DNA of 64,000 bases, from NCBI RefSeq assembly GCF_003337555.1, contig NZ_QPJK01000001.1, positions 744,001 to 808,000 of the forward strand. Reading direction: 5' to 3'. The first letter of the stretch is position 1. Each line of letters opens with the position of its first letter. Below the pieces are notes generated by a model that did no database searches, had not been told where the DNA came from, and saw nothing but the letters and a program-made list of their open reading frames with translations. The DNA is from Pseudorhodoferax soli (GTDB lineage Bacteria; Pseudomonadota; Gammaproteobacteria; Burkholderiales; Burkholderiaceae_C). Made by a program: the position numbers and the translations under genes. This document shows positions 33,827-42,781 of the stretch, one piece after another.

Positions 33827-34950
33827 GGGAGGGTGGTCTCGGATGGAGCTTGGTGGAGCGCGGCATCGGCCGCGATGAAGTTGCGACCGCGCGGGCCCTG
33901 CAGTGCGTGCGCAACGCGCACATCCCACTCCGCCTCGGCAATGCCGTAGTCGGCCGGTTCGGTGCTGACGCCCAGGCTGCGCAGGAAATCCTCGAGGGCC
34001 GCAACGGCGGCCCCGGCGCTGCCAGCACCGAACACCGAGAGAAGCTGCGCATCGACAGCGGCATCGCGGCCGAAGGCCAGCGCCATCACACGGGGCAGGC
34101 TGAACGAACAGGCAATGCCATGCGCAGTGCCTTGTGCCAGCGTGATGTCGTAGGAGAGCGAGTGCGCCAGCGCCGTGCGGGTGTTGGAGAAGGCGAGCCC
34201 GGCCTGCAGCGCTGCCGTGGCCAGCGTCTCGCGCAGGTCCAGCCGCTGCGGCGCGCGCATGAGTGCCGCAAGCGTCGCCACGATGGCGCGCGCGGCGCTG
34301 ACCGCCAGGGTGGCGGACACCGGGTTGCGGTGCACGTTCCACAAGGCTTCCAACGCGTGCGACAGCGCATCCAGGCCGCTGGCGAGCGTGGCTGCCAGTG
34401 GCAGGCTCGCCATCAGCCGGGCGTCCACGATGGCGGCTTCGGGCCAGGTGCAGTCCAGGTGCAGCGACAACTTGCGGCCGCGCGCCTGGTCCCAGATGGT
34501 GGCCCAGGGCGTGACCTCGCTGCCCGTGCCTGCGGTGGTGGGCAGCGCCAGCAGGGCGCGGTGGCCACCTTGCGCAAGGCCGCGCATGTCGCCTTCCATG
34601 GCCTGCAGCAGTTGGTCGAAGCGCGCGTCGGCGGTGCGCACCAGCATGGCCTTCGCGCAATCGATGGCGCTGCCACCGCCAAGGGCCACGACGCACTCCG
34701 CTTCGGGATGCCTGGCCCACAGGCGTTCGTACATCGGTGCGAGCCAGGCGACATCGGGGTTGGGCCGCACATCGGTTTCCACGGCCACCAGGCGCGCGCC
34801 GAGCACGGCGCGCAGCTGTTCGACCAGGCCCAGCGCGTGTGCCTGCGGGAAGGCAATGAGGATGGCACGGCGCTCACCCAGGAGGGCGGGCAGTTGCTGC
34901 AGGGCGCCGCTGCCGGCATGCACCTTGACGGGATTGTGGTAGTTCCACAT
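33823..34950 (-). CDS. iron-type alcohol dehydrogenase of phosphonate island 1
   Basis: This 375-residue group III (metal-dependent) alcohol dehydrogenase has the NAD-binding VALGGGSAIDCAKAM, PTTAGTGSEVTPWATIWD and metal-ligand regions SGLDALSHALE, RTALAHSLSYD and TAHGIACSF. Close relatives, PhpC and FomC, interconvert phosphonoacetaldehyde and 2-hydroxyethylphosphonate. In this catabolic setting the likely direction is oxidation of 2-hydroxyethylphosphonate to phosphonoacetaldehyde for PhnX (inference). A paralogue sits in island 2 at 44850. The stop overlaps the phnX start. The start at 34950 gives the motif MWNYHNPVKVH also seen in the paralogue as MVHEFHNPVRS. Confidence 0.88.
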   Translation of the reverse strand: MWNYHNPVKVHAGSGALQQLPALLGERRAILIAFPQAHALGLVEQLRAVLGARLVAVETDVRPNPDVAWLAPMYERLWARHPEAECVVALGGGSAIDCAKAMLVRTADARFDQLLQAMEGDMRGLAQGGHRALLALPTTAGTGSEVTPWATIWDQARGRKLSLHLDCTWPEAAIVDARLMASLPLAATLASGLDALSHALEALWNVHRNPVSATLAVSAARAIVATLAALMRAPQRLDLRETLATAALQAGLAFSNTRTALAHSLSYDITLAQGTAHGIACSFSLPRVMALAFGRDAAVDAQLLSVFGAGSAGAAVAALEDFLRSLGVSTEPADYGIAEAEWDVRVAHALQGPRGRNFIAADAALHQAPSETTLP

Positions 34951-35074
34951 GGGGATCGGTTCGGGTGAAAGAAGACTTGGAATGGGTACGCCGCTCCGGC
35001 CTGCGGCACAGGCCGCAGGAAGGAAGGCGCACACGGTGCAGTTGGCGAGGGCGGTGCGGCTGGCGCACCGCCTG

Positions 35075-35902
35075 TCAATGGCGGCCGCTGCTCTGGATGC
35101 GGTGGCGCAGGTGGCTGGAGACCAGGTCGGCCACGACCACCATGGCGGTGATGACGATGATGCAGGTGGCGGTCTGCTCGTAGCGGAACAGCTTGAGGCT
35201 GCTGACGAGCTCGAAGCCCAGTCCGCCGGCGCCGACCATGCCCAGCACGGTGGCCGAACGCAGATTCACTTCGAAGCGGTACAGCACCACCGCGATCCAG
35301 GCCGTCAGCACCTGCGGCAGCACGCCGAACACGACCACCTGCAGCGGCCGCGCGCCCGTGGCACGCAAGGCCTCCAGCGGCCCCTGGTCGATCTCCTCGA
35401 TCGCATCGGCGAAGAACTTGCCCAGCATGCCGGCGCCGTGCACGGCCAGCGCCAGCACACCGGGAAACGGCCCCAGGCCCACCGCCGAGACGAACACCAG
35501 CGCGAGGATCAACTCGTTGATGCTGCGCACCACGTTCAAGGCCTGGCGCGTGCCCTGGTAGATCCAGCGGTTGGACTGCAGGTTGCGTGCCGCCAGGAAG
35601 GACAGCAGCGCGGCGGCGGGGATCGCCAGCAAGGTGCCCCACACCGCGATCTGCACCGTCTCGATGGCCGGCGCGAGCAGGCGGTCGAGGATGCTCCAGT
35701 CCGGCGGCACCGTGCGCGAGGCGAAGTCGGCGATCTGCGGCAGGCCGGCGGCCAGTTCGCCCCAGCTCAGCTGCACGCCAGCGGCGCTCCATTGCAGCGC
35801 CCAGCCCAGGGCGAGCGCTGCGGCGGCCATGCCGATCCAGCCCTTGCCACCCTGCGGCGCCGGGCCGGTCCACAGATAACGGCTGTCAAGCTTGTCGTGC
35901 AT
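35075..35902 (-). CDS. phnE: phosphonate ABC transporter permease, island 1
   Basis: This 275-residue permease has six hydrophobic segments. The EAA-loop region is EALRATGARPLQVVVFGVLPQ, which contacts the ATPase, and NVVRSINELILALVFVSAVG is typical of PhnE. It forms a homodimeric channel with PhnC and receives substrate from PhnD. It follows phnC by two bases. A 124-base gap separates it from the dehydrogenase gene, without a visible terminator. Confidence 0.93.
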   Translation of the reverse strand: MHDKLDSRYLWTGPAPQGGKGWIGMAAAALALGWALQWSAAGVQLSWGELAAGLPQIADFASRTVPPDWSILDRLLAPAIETVQIAVWGTLLAIPAAALLSFLAARNLQSNRWIYQGTRQALNVVRSINELILALVFVSAVGLGPFPGVLALAVHGAGMLGKFFADAIEEIDQGPLEALRATGARPLQVVVFGVLPQVLTAWIAVVLYRFEVNLRSATVLGMVGAGGLGFELVSSLKLFRYEQTATCIIVITAMVVVADLVSSHLRHRIQSSGRH

Positions 35903-35904
35903 GT

Positions 35905-36702
35905 TCAGACTCCCAAGGCCGTTGACAGCGCGACCGGTGCTGCGGGCTGCGCGCGCCCGGTGGACGCACTGTCCACGGGTTGCAGGTAGATCCTGTCGAT
36001 GTCGGCAGCCGTCAGCGCGTCCGGACGGCCATCGAAGACGACACGGCCCTGGGCCAGGCCGACGATGCGGTCGCCGAATTCGCGTGCGTAGTCCACCTGG
36101 TGCAGGTTGCAGACCACCGTGATGCCGAGCGCGCGCGAGGCCTCGCGCAGGTACTGCAACACCGTGCGGGCCGTGTGCGGGTCCAAGCTGGCGACGGGCT
36201 CGTCGGCCAGGATCACGCGCGGCCGTTGCGCCAGCGCGCGGGCGATGCCCACGCGTTGCATCTGGCCACCGGACAGCGCATCGGTGCGCTCGTGTGCCTT
36301 GTGCGCCAGCCCCACACGGGCCAGGCAATCATGGGCCAGCGCGATGTCCTGGCGGCGGAACAGGTGCAGGCACGAGCCCAGCACCGAGACCGAACCCAGG
36401 CGGCCGGTCAGCACATTCTTCAGCGCCGTGAGGCGCGGCACCACGTGGTGGTGCTGGAAGATCATGGCGACCTTGCGCCGCAGTGCGCGTGTGTCGCCGT
36501 ACTGCATCGCGTCGATGCCGTCGATCTGCAGCTCGCCGCTGTCGGCCGTGGCCAGGCGGTTCATGCAGCGCAAGAGGGTCGACTTGCCGGCGCCGGACTG
36601 GCCCAGCACCACCACGAACTCGCCGGCCGCGGCATCCAGGTCCACGCCGCGCAGCACGGCGTTGCTGCCGTAGCGCTTGGTCAGCTGGCGGGTGCGGATC
36701 AC
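35905..36702 (-). CDS. phnC: phosphonate ABC transporter ATPase, island 1
   Basis: This 265-residue ABC ATPase has Walker A GQSGAGKS, Q-loop FQHHHVVPRL, signature LSGGQMQRV, Walker B VILADEP and the H-loop His in CNLHQVDYA. GRLGSVSVLGSC and the H-loop context are PhnC-like. The start is a GTG that overlaps the phnD stop as GTGA, showing translational coupling. The C-terminal ~20 residues are Ala/Pro-rich and dispensable-looking. Confidence 0.94.
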   Translation of the reverse strand: MIRTRQLTKRYGSNAVLRGVDLDAAAGEFVVVLGQSGAGKSTLLRCMNRLATADSGELQIDGIDAMQYGDTRALRRKVAMIFQHHHVVPRLTALKNVLTGRLGSVSVLGSCLHLFRRQDIALAHDCLARVGLAHKAHERTDALSGGQMQRVGIARALAQRPRVILADEPVASLDPHTARTVLQYLREASRALGITVVCNLHQVDYAREFGDRIVGLAQGRVVFDGRPDALTAADIDRIYLQPVDSASTGRAQPAAPVALSTALGV

Positions 36703-37568
36703 TTCATGCTCCGCAGGTCGAGCTTCAGCGTCCTGGCGGTGTCGCGCACCACGTTGTAGGCGGCGTCGTTCGTGGGCTGGAAGCCGTTCAGCACACCCTG
36801 GTCGCCCCAGGGCAGGTCTTTCACCTGGGCCAGCGCCTTGGCCACTTTCTCCTTCATGGCGGGGTCCAGGTCCTTGCGCCAGACCATCGGCGACTCGGGG
36901 ATGGGGCTGGACGACCAGACGATCTGCAGATCTTCCTGCTTGACCGTGCCCTTGGCGATGGCCGATGCCAGGATGCGGTCGGCCACGGCGGCGGCGTCGA
37001 CTTTCTTGTTGGCCACGGCCAGGATGCTGGCATCGTGCGATCCGGAGAAGATCACGCGGCCGAAGGTGCGCTCGGGGTCGAAGCCTGCCTGCAGCAGCCC
37101 GGCCTTGGGGAACAGGTGCCCGGAGGCGGAGGTGGGATCGACGAAGGCGAAGCTGCGGCCCTTGAGGTCCGCGGGCGTGCCCAGGCCGCTGTCCTTGCGC
37201 GCGATGATCACGCTGCGGTAGGCGCTCTGGCCCGTCTTCTTCGTCACCGCGACGGAGAAGGCCTCGACATCGGCGATGGAACTGGCCATCACGTACGAGA
37301 ACGGGCCGAGGTAGGCCACGTCCAGCTTCTTGGCGCGCAATGCCTCGATCACGCCGTTGTAGTCGGTGGCGACGAAGGCCTTGACGGGCACCCCGATCTG
37401 CTGCTGCAGGCTGTCGAGCACCTGCCGGCTGCTCTCGATCATGGCCTGCGAGTCCTCGGCCGGAATCAGGCCGATGGTCAGGGGCTGTGCGGCGGCCGCG
37501 GGCAGCGCGCACAGCGGCAGCGCCAGGGCAAGCAGGGCGCGGCGCAGGGGAAAGAAGCGTTGGGTCAT
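36699..37568 (-). CDS. phnD: phosphonate ABC transporter substrate-binding protein, island 1
   Basis: This 289-residue periplasmic binding protein has a signal peptide ending PAAAA-Q. The core shows LTIGLIPAEDSQAM, TDYNGVIEALRAKKLDVAYLGPFSY and the phosphonate-contact FVDPTSASGHLFP with a Ser-Gly-His loop, all typical of PhnD. It is the first gene of the island and reads away from the divergent lysR at 37644. About 60-70 per cent of residues appear shared with the island 2 copy by eye, so the two binding proteins may prefer related but distinct phosphonates. Confidence 0.95.
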   Translation of the reverse strand: MTQRFFPLRRALLALALPLCALPAAAAQPLTIGLIPAEDSQAMIESSRQVLDSLQQQIGVPVKAFVATDYNGVIEALRAKKLDVAYLGPFSYVMASSIADVEAFSVAVTKKTGQSAYRSVIIARKDSGLGTPADLKGRSFAFVDPTSASGHLFPKAGLLQAGFDPERTFGRVIFSGSHDASILAVANKKVDAAAVADRILASAIAKGTVKQEDLQIVWSSSPIPESPMVWRKDLDPAMKEKVAKALAQVKDLPWGDQGVLNGFQPTNDAAYNVVRDTARTLKLDLRSMK

Positions 37569-37643
37569 GGGAATCTCGCAGCGGGGTGGGGGGATGGCCG
37601 CAAGATTACGAAGCCGATGTGACAACGCCATATCAGGACGATC

Positions 37644-38546
37644 ATGAATCCGTCATCGTCCCATCGTAAAAACCTATGGATGTCAGCCATCCAGATCCGC
37701 GCCTTCATGGCCGTTGCCCAGCACCGCAGCTTCAGCGCCGCAGCGCGCGCCTTGGGCCTGAGCCAGCCGACCTTGACCGCGCAGGTGCAGCAGCTCGAAC
37801 GCCGCCACGCGGTGCAGTTGTTCCTGCGCCGCGGGCATGGTGTCGAACTGACCGACGTGGGGCAGCGCCTGCTGCCACTGGCGCGGCAGCTGGGCGCGCT
37901 GGAGGTCGAGGCGTACAACCTGCTGCACGACAACGGGCAGTTGAACGCCGGTCACCTGAAGCTGGGCGCCGTCGGGCCCTTCCACGTGATCGAGATGGTG
38001 GACGCCTACCGCAAGCGCTATCCGCGCATCGAACTGTCGATCCGGCTGGGCAACTCCACCAGCGTGTTCCGCGACCTGCAGGACTACACGATCGACCTGG
38101 GTGTGCTGGCCCGCTTCCACGAGCCACCCGGTTTCACGGCGATCCCGTATGCGCGGCATGCCATCGTGCTCAGCGTGCAGGCGGGGCATCCGTTCGCCGA
38201 GCGCCGCGAGATCCGCATCGAGGAGCTCGAGAACATGCCGCTGCTGCAGCGCGAAAGCGGCTCCAGCACCCGGCGCGCGATCGAGGCTGCGCTGCGGCAA
38301 GCGGGCGTCAAGCCCAAGGTGGCCATGGAAATCGGCAGCCGAGAAGCCCTGCGCGAGGCATCCATCCGGGGCATGGGCATCGGCACGGTGTCAGAGGCGG
38401 AGTTCATCCCCGACGAGCGCTTGCGCCTGGTGCGCATCGAGGGCGATCCTGCCTTTACGGAGACCTGTCTCTACTGCCTGGACGAGCGACGGGGCAGCCC
38501 GCTGCTGATGTCGTTCATCGACGTGGCGAAAGGCCTGCGCGCGTAG
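37644..38546 (+). CDS. LysR-family regulator of phosphonate island 1
   Basis: This 300-residue LysR regulator has the winged helix-turn-helix RSFSAAARALGLSQPTLTAQ near the N-terminus and the effector domain from about residue 95 (KLGAVGPFHVIEMV). It resembles the other regulator at 40062 and the CysB/Cbl-like group more than the typical short-wing LysR type. AGGA precedes ATG 37644; a second ATG at 37680 would give the more usual short N-terminus but has no ribosome site. It is divergent from phnD with 75 bases between, so it very likely controls that island. Confidence 0.9.
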   Translation: MNPSSSHRKNLWMSAIQIRAFMAVAQHRSFSAAARALGLSQPTLTAQVQQLERRHAVQLFLRRGHGVELTDVGQRLLPLARQLGALEVEAYNLLHDNGQLNAGHLKLGAVGPFHVIEMVDAYRKRYPRIELSIRLGNSTSVFRDLQDYTIDLGVLARFHEPPGFTAIPYARHAIVLSVQAGHPFAERREIRIEELENMPLLQRESGSSTRRAIEAALRQAGVKPKVAMEIGSREALREASIRGMGIGTVSEAEFIPDERLRLVRIEGDPAFTETCLYCLDERRGSPLLMSFIDVAKGLRA

Positions 38547-38833
38547 CTGTCGCGGAGCGTCGGCCCCGGTGCCAGGCATCCGACCGAATCCCGCGCATGC
38601 TCCTGACGACGGCGGGCTCGGGCATCATGGTGCCATTGACGCACCGGGCGGCGGGAACCTCCCCGTCATCTTCGGCAGCGGCGACGTGACCATGGGCAAC
38701 CGGTGGAAGGCCGGGGCCGCGATGCGCGCACCCTCGGGTTGCTGTCGTCGCCACCGTCGGCATGGCCGGTGCGAGCGCATCGGCATGTGGCGAAGCCACC
38801 GCCGGCACGGTCCATTTTCTCAGGGAACATTCG
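38547..38833. other. 287-base intergenic region between lysR1 and ldhA
   Basis: I see no credible gene, terminator or RNA here. Open frames crossing it are GC-driven and lack ribosome sites or family motifs. A CAGGGAACATTCG just before ATG 38834 supplies the ldhA ribosome-binding site. The region separates the two phosphonate islands from the ldhA-like gene in between. Confidence 0.5.
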
Positions 38834-39832
38834 ATGAAAACAGCCGTCTTCAGTGCGCGCCGGTACGACCAGGCCCTGTTCGCCAAGGCGAATGCGCAGG
38901 CCGGCCATGAACTGGTCTTCTTCCAGGACCGGCTGACACCCGAGACGGCCAGGCAGGCTGCCGGCTGCCCGGCCGTCTGCGTGTTCGTCAACGACCAGGT
39001 CGACGCGCAGGTGCTGGGCCTGCTTGCTGCCCAGGGCACGCGCCTGGTCGCCACGCGGTCGACCGGCTTCAACCACATCGATGCAGCCGCGGCTGCGGCC
39101 GTCGGCATCGCGGTCGTGCGCGTCACCGACTACTCGCCGCACTCGGTGGCCGAGTTCGCCGTCGGCTTGCTGCTGGCCCTCAACCGCAGGATCGCACGGG
39201 CCAGCATGCGCACGCGCGAGGGCAACTTCGAGTTAGACGGGCTGATGGGCTTCGACCTGCACGGCAAGACCGTGGGCGTGATCGGCACCGGCAAGATCGG
39301 CAGCATCTTCGCGCGCATCATGCTGGGCTTCGGCTGCACGGTGCTGGGACACGACATGGACCCCAAACCCGCCTTCGAGCAGATGGGCGGGCGGTACGTC
39401 GGTGTGGCAGAACTGGTGGCCGCATCCCACGTGGTCTCGCTGCACTGCCCGCTCACGGACGCGACGCGGCACATCGTCGACGCCAAGCTGCTGGCCAGCA
39501 CGAGGCGCGGCGCCATCCTCGTGAACACCAGCCGCGGCGCGCTGGTGGACACCGACGCGGCCATCCAGGCGTTGAAGACGGGCCAGCTCGGCGGGCTGGC
39601 CATCGACGTCTACGAGCAGGAGGCCAGCCTGTTCTTCCAGGATCTCTCGTCCACCATCATCACGGACGACGTGATCCAGCGCCTGGTCTCGTTTCCCAAT
39701 GTGATCGTGACGGGCCACCAGGCCTTCCTGACCGAAGAGGCCATCGGCCAGATCGTCCAGACGACGCTGGAGAGCATCACAGCGTTCGAACGTGGCACCG
39801 CGCTGTTGAACCGGATCCCCGCAACGCCGTAG
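38834..39832 (+). CDS. ldhA: fermentative-type D-lactate dehydrogenase
   Basis: This 332-residue NAD-dependent 2-hydroxyacid dehydrogenase closely tracks LdhA: CVFVNDQVD, VRVTDYSPHSVAEFAVG, the Rossmann GVIGTGKIG, VSLHCPLT, VNTSRGALVD with the substrate Arg, and VTGHQAFLTEEA with the catalytic His. It reduces pyruvate to D-lactate. It stands alone between the two phosphonate islands without overlap, and no obvious link to phosphonate metabolism can be shown. The acetaldehyde or acetate made by the islands is not its usual substrate. Confidence 0.9.
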   Translation: MKTAVFSARRYDQALFAKANAQAGHELVFFQDRLTPETARQAAGCPAVCVFVNDQVDAQVLGLLAAQGTRLVATRSTGFNHIDAAAAAAVGIAVVRVTDYSPHSVAEFAVGLLLALNRRIARASMRTREGNFELDGLMGFDLHGKTVGVIGTGKIGSIFARIMLGFGCTVLGHDMDPKPAFEQMGGRYVGVAELVAASHVVSLHCPLTDATRHIVDAKLLASTRRGAILVNTSRGALVDTDAAIQALKTGQLGGLAIDVYEQEASLFFQDLSSTIITDDVIQRLVSFPNVIVTGHQAFLTEEAIGQIVQTTLESITAFERGTALLNRIPATP

Positions 39833-40061
39833 AAGCGCTCTGCGTGGCGCATGTGGGCACTTTCCTGCCGCAAGCGCCCTGGATCGTTCAAGGTGTCGGG
39901 GGACCAGCGACACACACGCGAAGAAGACTTCGGTCCGCAACGGTTCATTGCGACCGGCGGCCGGCCGGCCGCGCCTGCGCGCGCGCGTGCGCTTGGGCCA
40001 TCGGGCTCGGGCCGGCTCCACGCCTGCGATGTGTTCGGCGCGTCGGCCGGCGCAGCGCCAG

Positions 40062-40925
40062 CTAGCTGTCTTTGCCGATGACCTGGAAGAAAGCGCGCAC
40101 CAGGCGCGTGTCGCGCCGCTCGGCCAGGCAGACCACGTGTGCGTAGGTGCGCACCTGTGCATCGCTGATGCGAACCGCGTGCAGGCCGGCCCCGGGCACG
40201 TACTCGACCTCTGACACGGCACCCACGCCCACGCCCTGGACGACGGCCTCGCGAATGATTTCGCGGCTGGCCACTTCCATGACCACGTCGGGCTGCACAT
40301 TGGCCGCCTTCAGTGCTGCCTCGATGGCGCGTCGGGTGGTCGAGCCTTGCTCACGCAAGATCAGCCTCTCGCCTTGCAGTTCTGCCGTGCGGATGCTGCG
40401 GCGCCGTGCGAACCGGTGCGAGGCACTGCAGAAGATCACGACGGGGTGTTCGCTGTAAGGCACGGACACGAAGCGCTTGTCCTGCAGCACCTGGGCAAGA
40501 ACGCCAACGTCGGCCGAATAGTCCAGCAGCCGGTCCAGCACCTCCTGCGAGTTGCCCGTGGTGACGGAGATCTTCACCCCGGAGTACCGCTGGTTGAACC
40601 CGACCAGCATGCGCGTGACGTGCGATGGCCCCACGGCAGCCACACGCAGGTGCCCCGTGCGCAGCTCACCGGCGTCCTGCAGCACCTGGACCGCCTCCTG
40701 CTCCAGGCCAAAGATCTGGCGCGAAAGCTGGAAGAGGCGCTCGCCGATCTCCGTCGGCCGAATCCGCCGTCCCGCACGATGGAACAGCTCGACTTTGTAG
40801 AGCTGTTCGAGCTGCGCGACCTGCGTTGTCACGGTGGGTTGACTGACGTGCAGTGCCTGGGCTGCACGGGTGAAGCTGCCTTCCGAGGCAACGGCATGAA
40901 AGGACCGCAGCTGTGTCAGGCGCAT
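40062..40925 (-). CDS. LysR-family regulator of phosphonate island 2
   Basis: This 287-residue LysR protein has the N-terminal domain MRLTQLRSFHAVASEGSFT with recognition helix LHVSQPTVTTQVAQLE and the effector domain starting around residue 90 (HLRVAAVGPSHVTRML). It is related to the island 1 regulator (both have RRAIEAAL and GVGVGAVSE or GMGIGTVSE). It is divergent from phnD2 across 177 bases. A perfect palindrome ATTTG-C-CAAAT at 40993-41003 could be part of its binding site. Phosphonate-responsive control is inferred from position. Confidence 0.9.
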   Translation of the reverse strand: MRLTQLRSFHAVASEGSFTRAAQALHVSQPTVTTQVAQLEQLYKVELFHRAGRRIRPTEIGERLFQLSRQIFGLEQEAVQVLQDAGELRTGHLRVAAVGPSHVTRMLVGFNQRYSGVKISVTTGNSQEVLDRLLDYSADVGVLAQVLQDKRFVSVPYSEHPVVIFCSASHRFARRRSIRTAELQGERLILREQGSTTRRAIEAALKAANVQPDVVMEVASREIIREAVVQGVGVGAVSEVEYVPGAGLHAVRISDAQVRTYAHVVCLAERRDTRLVRAFFQVIGKDS

Positions 40926-41102
40926 GCATTTCCCCTTGGTGTTATCCCAGGTGAACTATAGGTCTGATCAATGAAACGGTGGAAAAACTTGAATTTGCCA
41001 AATAGGTTGCCGGCGCCGAAAGTTGCGCCACGGGCCCTGCAGGCAAGCAGGCCGTACCCCGGTCAGAGCAGCGACACAGCCGCACCCCACACAGGAGACA
41101 AC
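40926..41102. promoter_or_regulatory. divergent control region of phosphonate island 2
   Basis: This 177-base region is AT-richer than its surroundings. It contains the 11-base palindrome ATTTGCCAAAT at 40993-41003 and a CTATAGGTCTGATCAAT stretch with LysR-like T-N11-A spacing nearer the regulator. CAGGAGACAAC just before ATG 41103 is a strong ribosome site. I cannot identify -35/-10 boxes with confidence. Confidence 0.4.
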
Positions 41103-41978
41103 ATGCCATTGACTCGCCGATCCCTCATTGCCAGCGCCCCGGCGCTGGCACTGCCCATGGCCGGCCTCGCTCCGCCAGCCCATGCCGCCAAGCCACTGAC
41201 GGTGGGCCTCATTCCGTCGGAGGACTCGCGCGCCATGATCGCCAACAGCCAGGCCATGATGGACATGCTGTCCAAGGCGCTGGACATGCCGGTCAAGCCG
41301 TTCGTCGCTGCGGACTACAACGGCGTGATCGAGGCGCTGCGCTCGCGCCGCCTCGACGTCGCCTATCTCGGCCCGTTCTCGTATGTGCTCGGGGCCACGG
41401 TGGCGGAGATCGAGGCCTTTGCCGTGGCGGAGACCAAGAGGGCGGGCCGCACGTCCTACCACTCGCTGGTCGTGGCGCACAAGGACAGCGGCATCAAGAC
41501 AGTGGCCGACCTGAAAGGCCGCACCTTCGCCTTCGTGGACCCCACCTCCACATCGGGCCACCTGTTCCCCAAGGCCGGGCTCATGAAGGCAGGCTTCAAC
41601 CCCGACAAGGATTTCGGCCGCGTGATCTTCTCGGGTTCGCACGACTCCAATGCGGTGGCGGTGCAGAACAAGAAGATCGACGCGGTGGCCATCGCCGACC
41701 GCATCCTGGACGCGGCCATCGCCAAGGGCCTGGCCAGGCGCGAGGACCTGGTGGTGGTCTGGAAGTCCGAACCCATTCCCGAGTCCCCCACCGTCTGGCG
41801 CAAGGACCTGGACCCCGAGCTCAAGAAGCGCGTGCAGGCCGCCTTCCTGCAGGTCAAGGACATTCCCTGGTCCGACCAGGGCATGTTGAACGGCTTCCAT
41901 CCGACCAACGACGCGGCCTACCAGGTGATCCGCGACACGGCCAAGCTGCTGAACCTCGACCTGAGGGCCATGAAATGA
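41103..41978 (+). CDS. phnD: phosphonate ABC transporter substrate-binding protein, island 2
   Basis: This 291-residue binding protein has a signal of the Tat-like form (MPLTRRSLIASAPALAL..., with RRSL) ending PAHA-A, unlike the Sec-type signal of the island 1 copy. The core repeats LTVGLIPSEDSRAM, ADYNGVIEALRSRRLDVAYL and FVDPTSTSGHLFPKAG. It captures phosphonate in the periplasm and delivers it to PhnE. The stop overlaps the phnC2 start as ATGA. Confidence 0.95.
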   Translation: MPLTRRSLIASAPALALPMAGLAPPAHAAKPLTVGLIPSEDSRAMIANSQAMMDMLSKALDMPVKPFVAADYNGVIEALRSRRLDVAYLGPFSYVLGATVAEIEAFAVAETKRAGRTSYHSLVVAHKDSGIKTVADLKGRTFAFVDPTSTSGHLFPKAGLMKAGFNPDKDFGRVIFSGSHDSNAVAVQNKKIDAVAIADRILDAAIAKGLARREDLVVVWKSEPIPESPTVWRKDLDPELKKRVQAAFLQVKDIPWSDQGMLNGFHPTNDAAYQVIRDTAKLLNLDLRAMK

Positions 41979-42781
41979 TCCGGATTCGGGGCCTCGACAA
42001 GCGCTACGGCAACTTCGACGCGCTCAAGAACATTGACCTGGACGTGGCACCTGGCGAGTTCCTCGTCGTGCTGGGCCCGTCCGGCGCCGGCAAGTCCACC
42101 CTGCTGCGCTGCATCAACCGGCTGGCCGAGCCCAGTGGTGGCGACATCCACATCGACGGGAAGCTCGCCAAGTCCGATGGAGCCAGCCTGCGCCAGCTGC
42201 GCCGGCAGGTCGCCATGATCTTCCAGCACTACAACGTGGTGCCACGCCTGTCGGTGCAGAAGAACGTGCTGACCGGCCGCCTGGGGGCCATGCCGGCGGT
42301 GCTGTCGTGGCTGCAGCTGTTTCCGCGCGCCGACCTGGAGATCGCCCGCGAATGCCTGCGCCGCGTGGAGTTGCAGGACAAGGCCGAGCTGCGCACGGAC
42401 ACCTTGTCGGGCGGCCAGAAGCAGCGGGTGGGCATTGCCCGCGCACTGGCCCAGCAACCCAAGATCATCCTGGCCGACGAGCCAGTCGCGAGCCTGGATC
42501 CCAAGACCTCGCGGACGGTCCTGAACTACCTCAGACAGGCCAGCCGCGAGCTGGGCATCACCGTGGTCTGCAACCTGCACCAGATCGACTACGCCCGCGA
42601 GTTCGGCGAGCGCATCGTCGGTGTCTCGGGCGGCCGCATCGTCTTCGAGGGCGGCCCGCAGGCGCTGACCGACGATGTGCTCAAGCGCATCTACCCGGGC
42701 TTGGACGAGGGCGAGCGCCGCCCCGCCCCGCCCACCCCCGCAGCCCCCGCGCTGCACCACATGGAACTGCAGGAGGCATGA
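41975..42781 (+). CDS. phnC: phosphonate ABC transporter ATPase, island 2
   Basis: This 268-residue ATPase has Walker A GPSGAGKS, Q-loop FQHYNVVPRL, signature LSGGQKQRV, Walker B IILADEP and CNLHQIDYA. It is the closest counterpart of the island 1 PhnC. A Pro-rich C-terminal tail (PAPPTPAAPALHH) is specific to this copy. Its stop overlaps phnE2 by four bases. Confidence 0.95.
   Translation: MIRIRGLDKRYGNFDALKNIDLDVAPGEFLVVLGPSGAGKSTLLRCINRLAEPSGGDIHIDGKLAKSDGASLRQLRRQVAMIFQHYNVVPRLSVQKNVLTGRLGAMPAVLSWLQLFPRADLEIARECLRRVELQDKAELRTDTLSGGQKQRVGIARALAQQPKIILADEPVASLDPKTSRTVLNYLRQASRELGITVVCNLHQIDYAREFGERIVGVSGGRIVFEGGPQALTDDVLKRIYPGLDEGERRPAPPTPAAPALHHMELQEA

Noticed and set aside
37644-38546. 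A phosphonate-specific GntR-type or PhnF-like regulator for island 1
   Set aside because: The protein is clearly LysR-type with the LysR helix-turn-helix; no GntR domain is present.
38834-39832. ldhA as part of phosphonate metabolism
   Set aside because: It lies between the islands but shares no overlap or co-orientation with either, and its motifs match fermentative lactate dehydrogenase closely.
40926-41102. Fixed LysR operator call at 40993-41003
   Set aside because: The palindrome ATTTGCCAAAT is noted but one short site without a second T-N11-A repeat is not enough to call a binding site.
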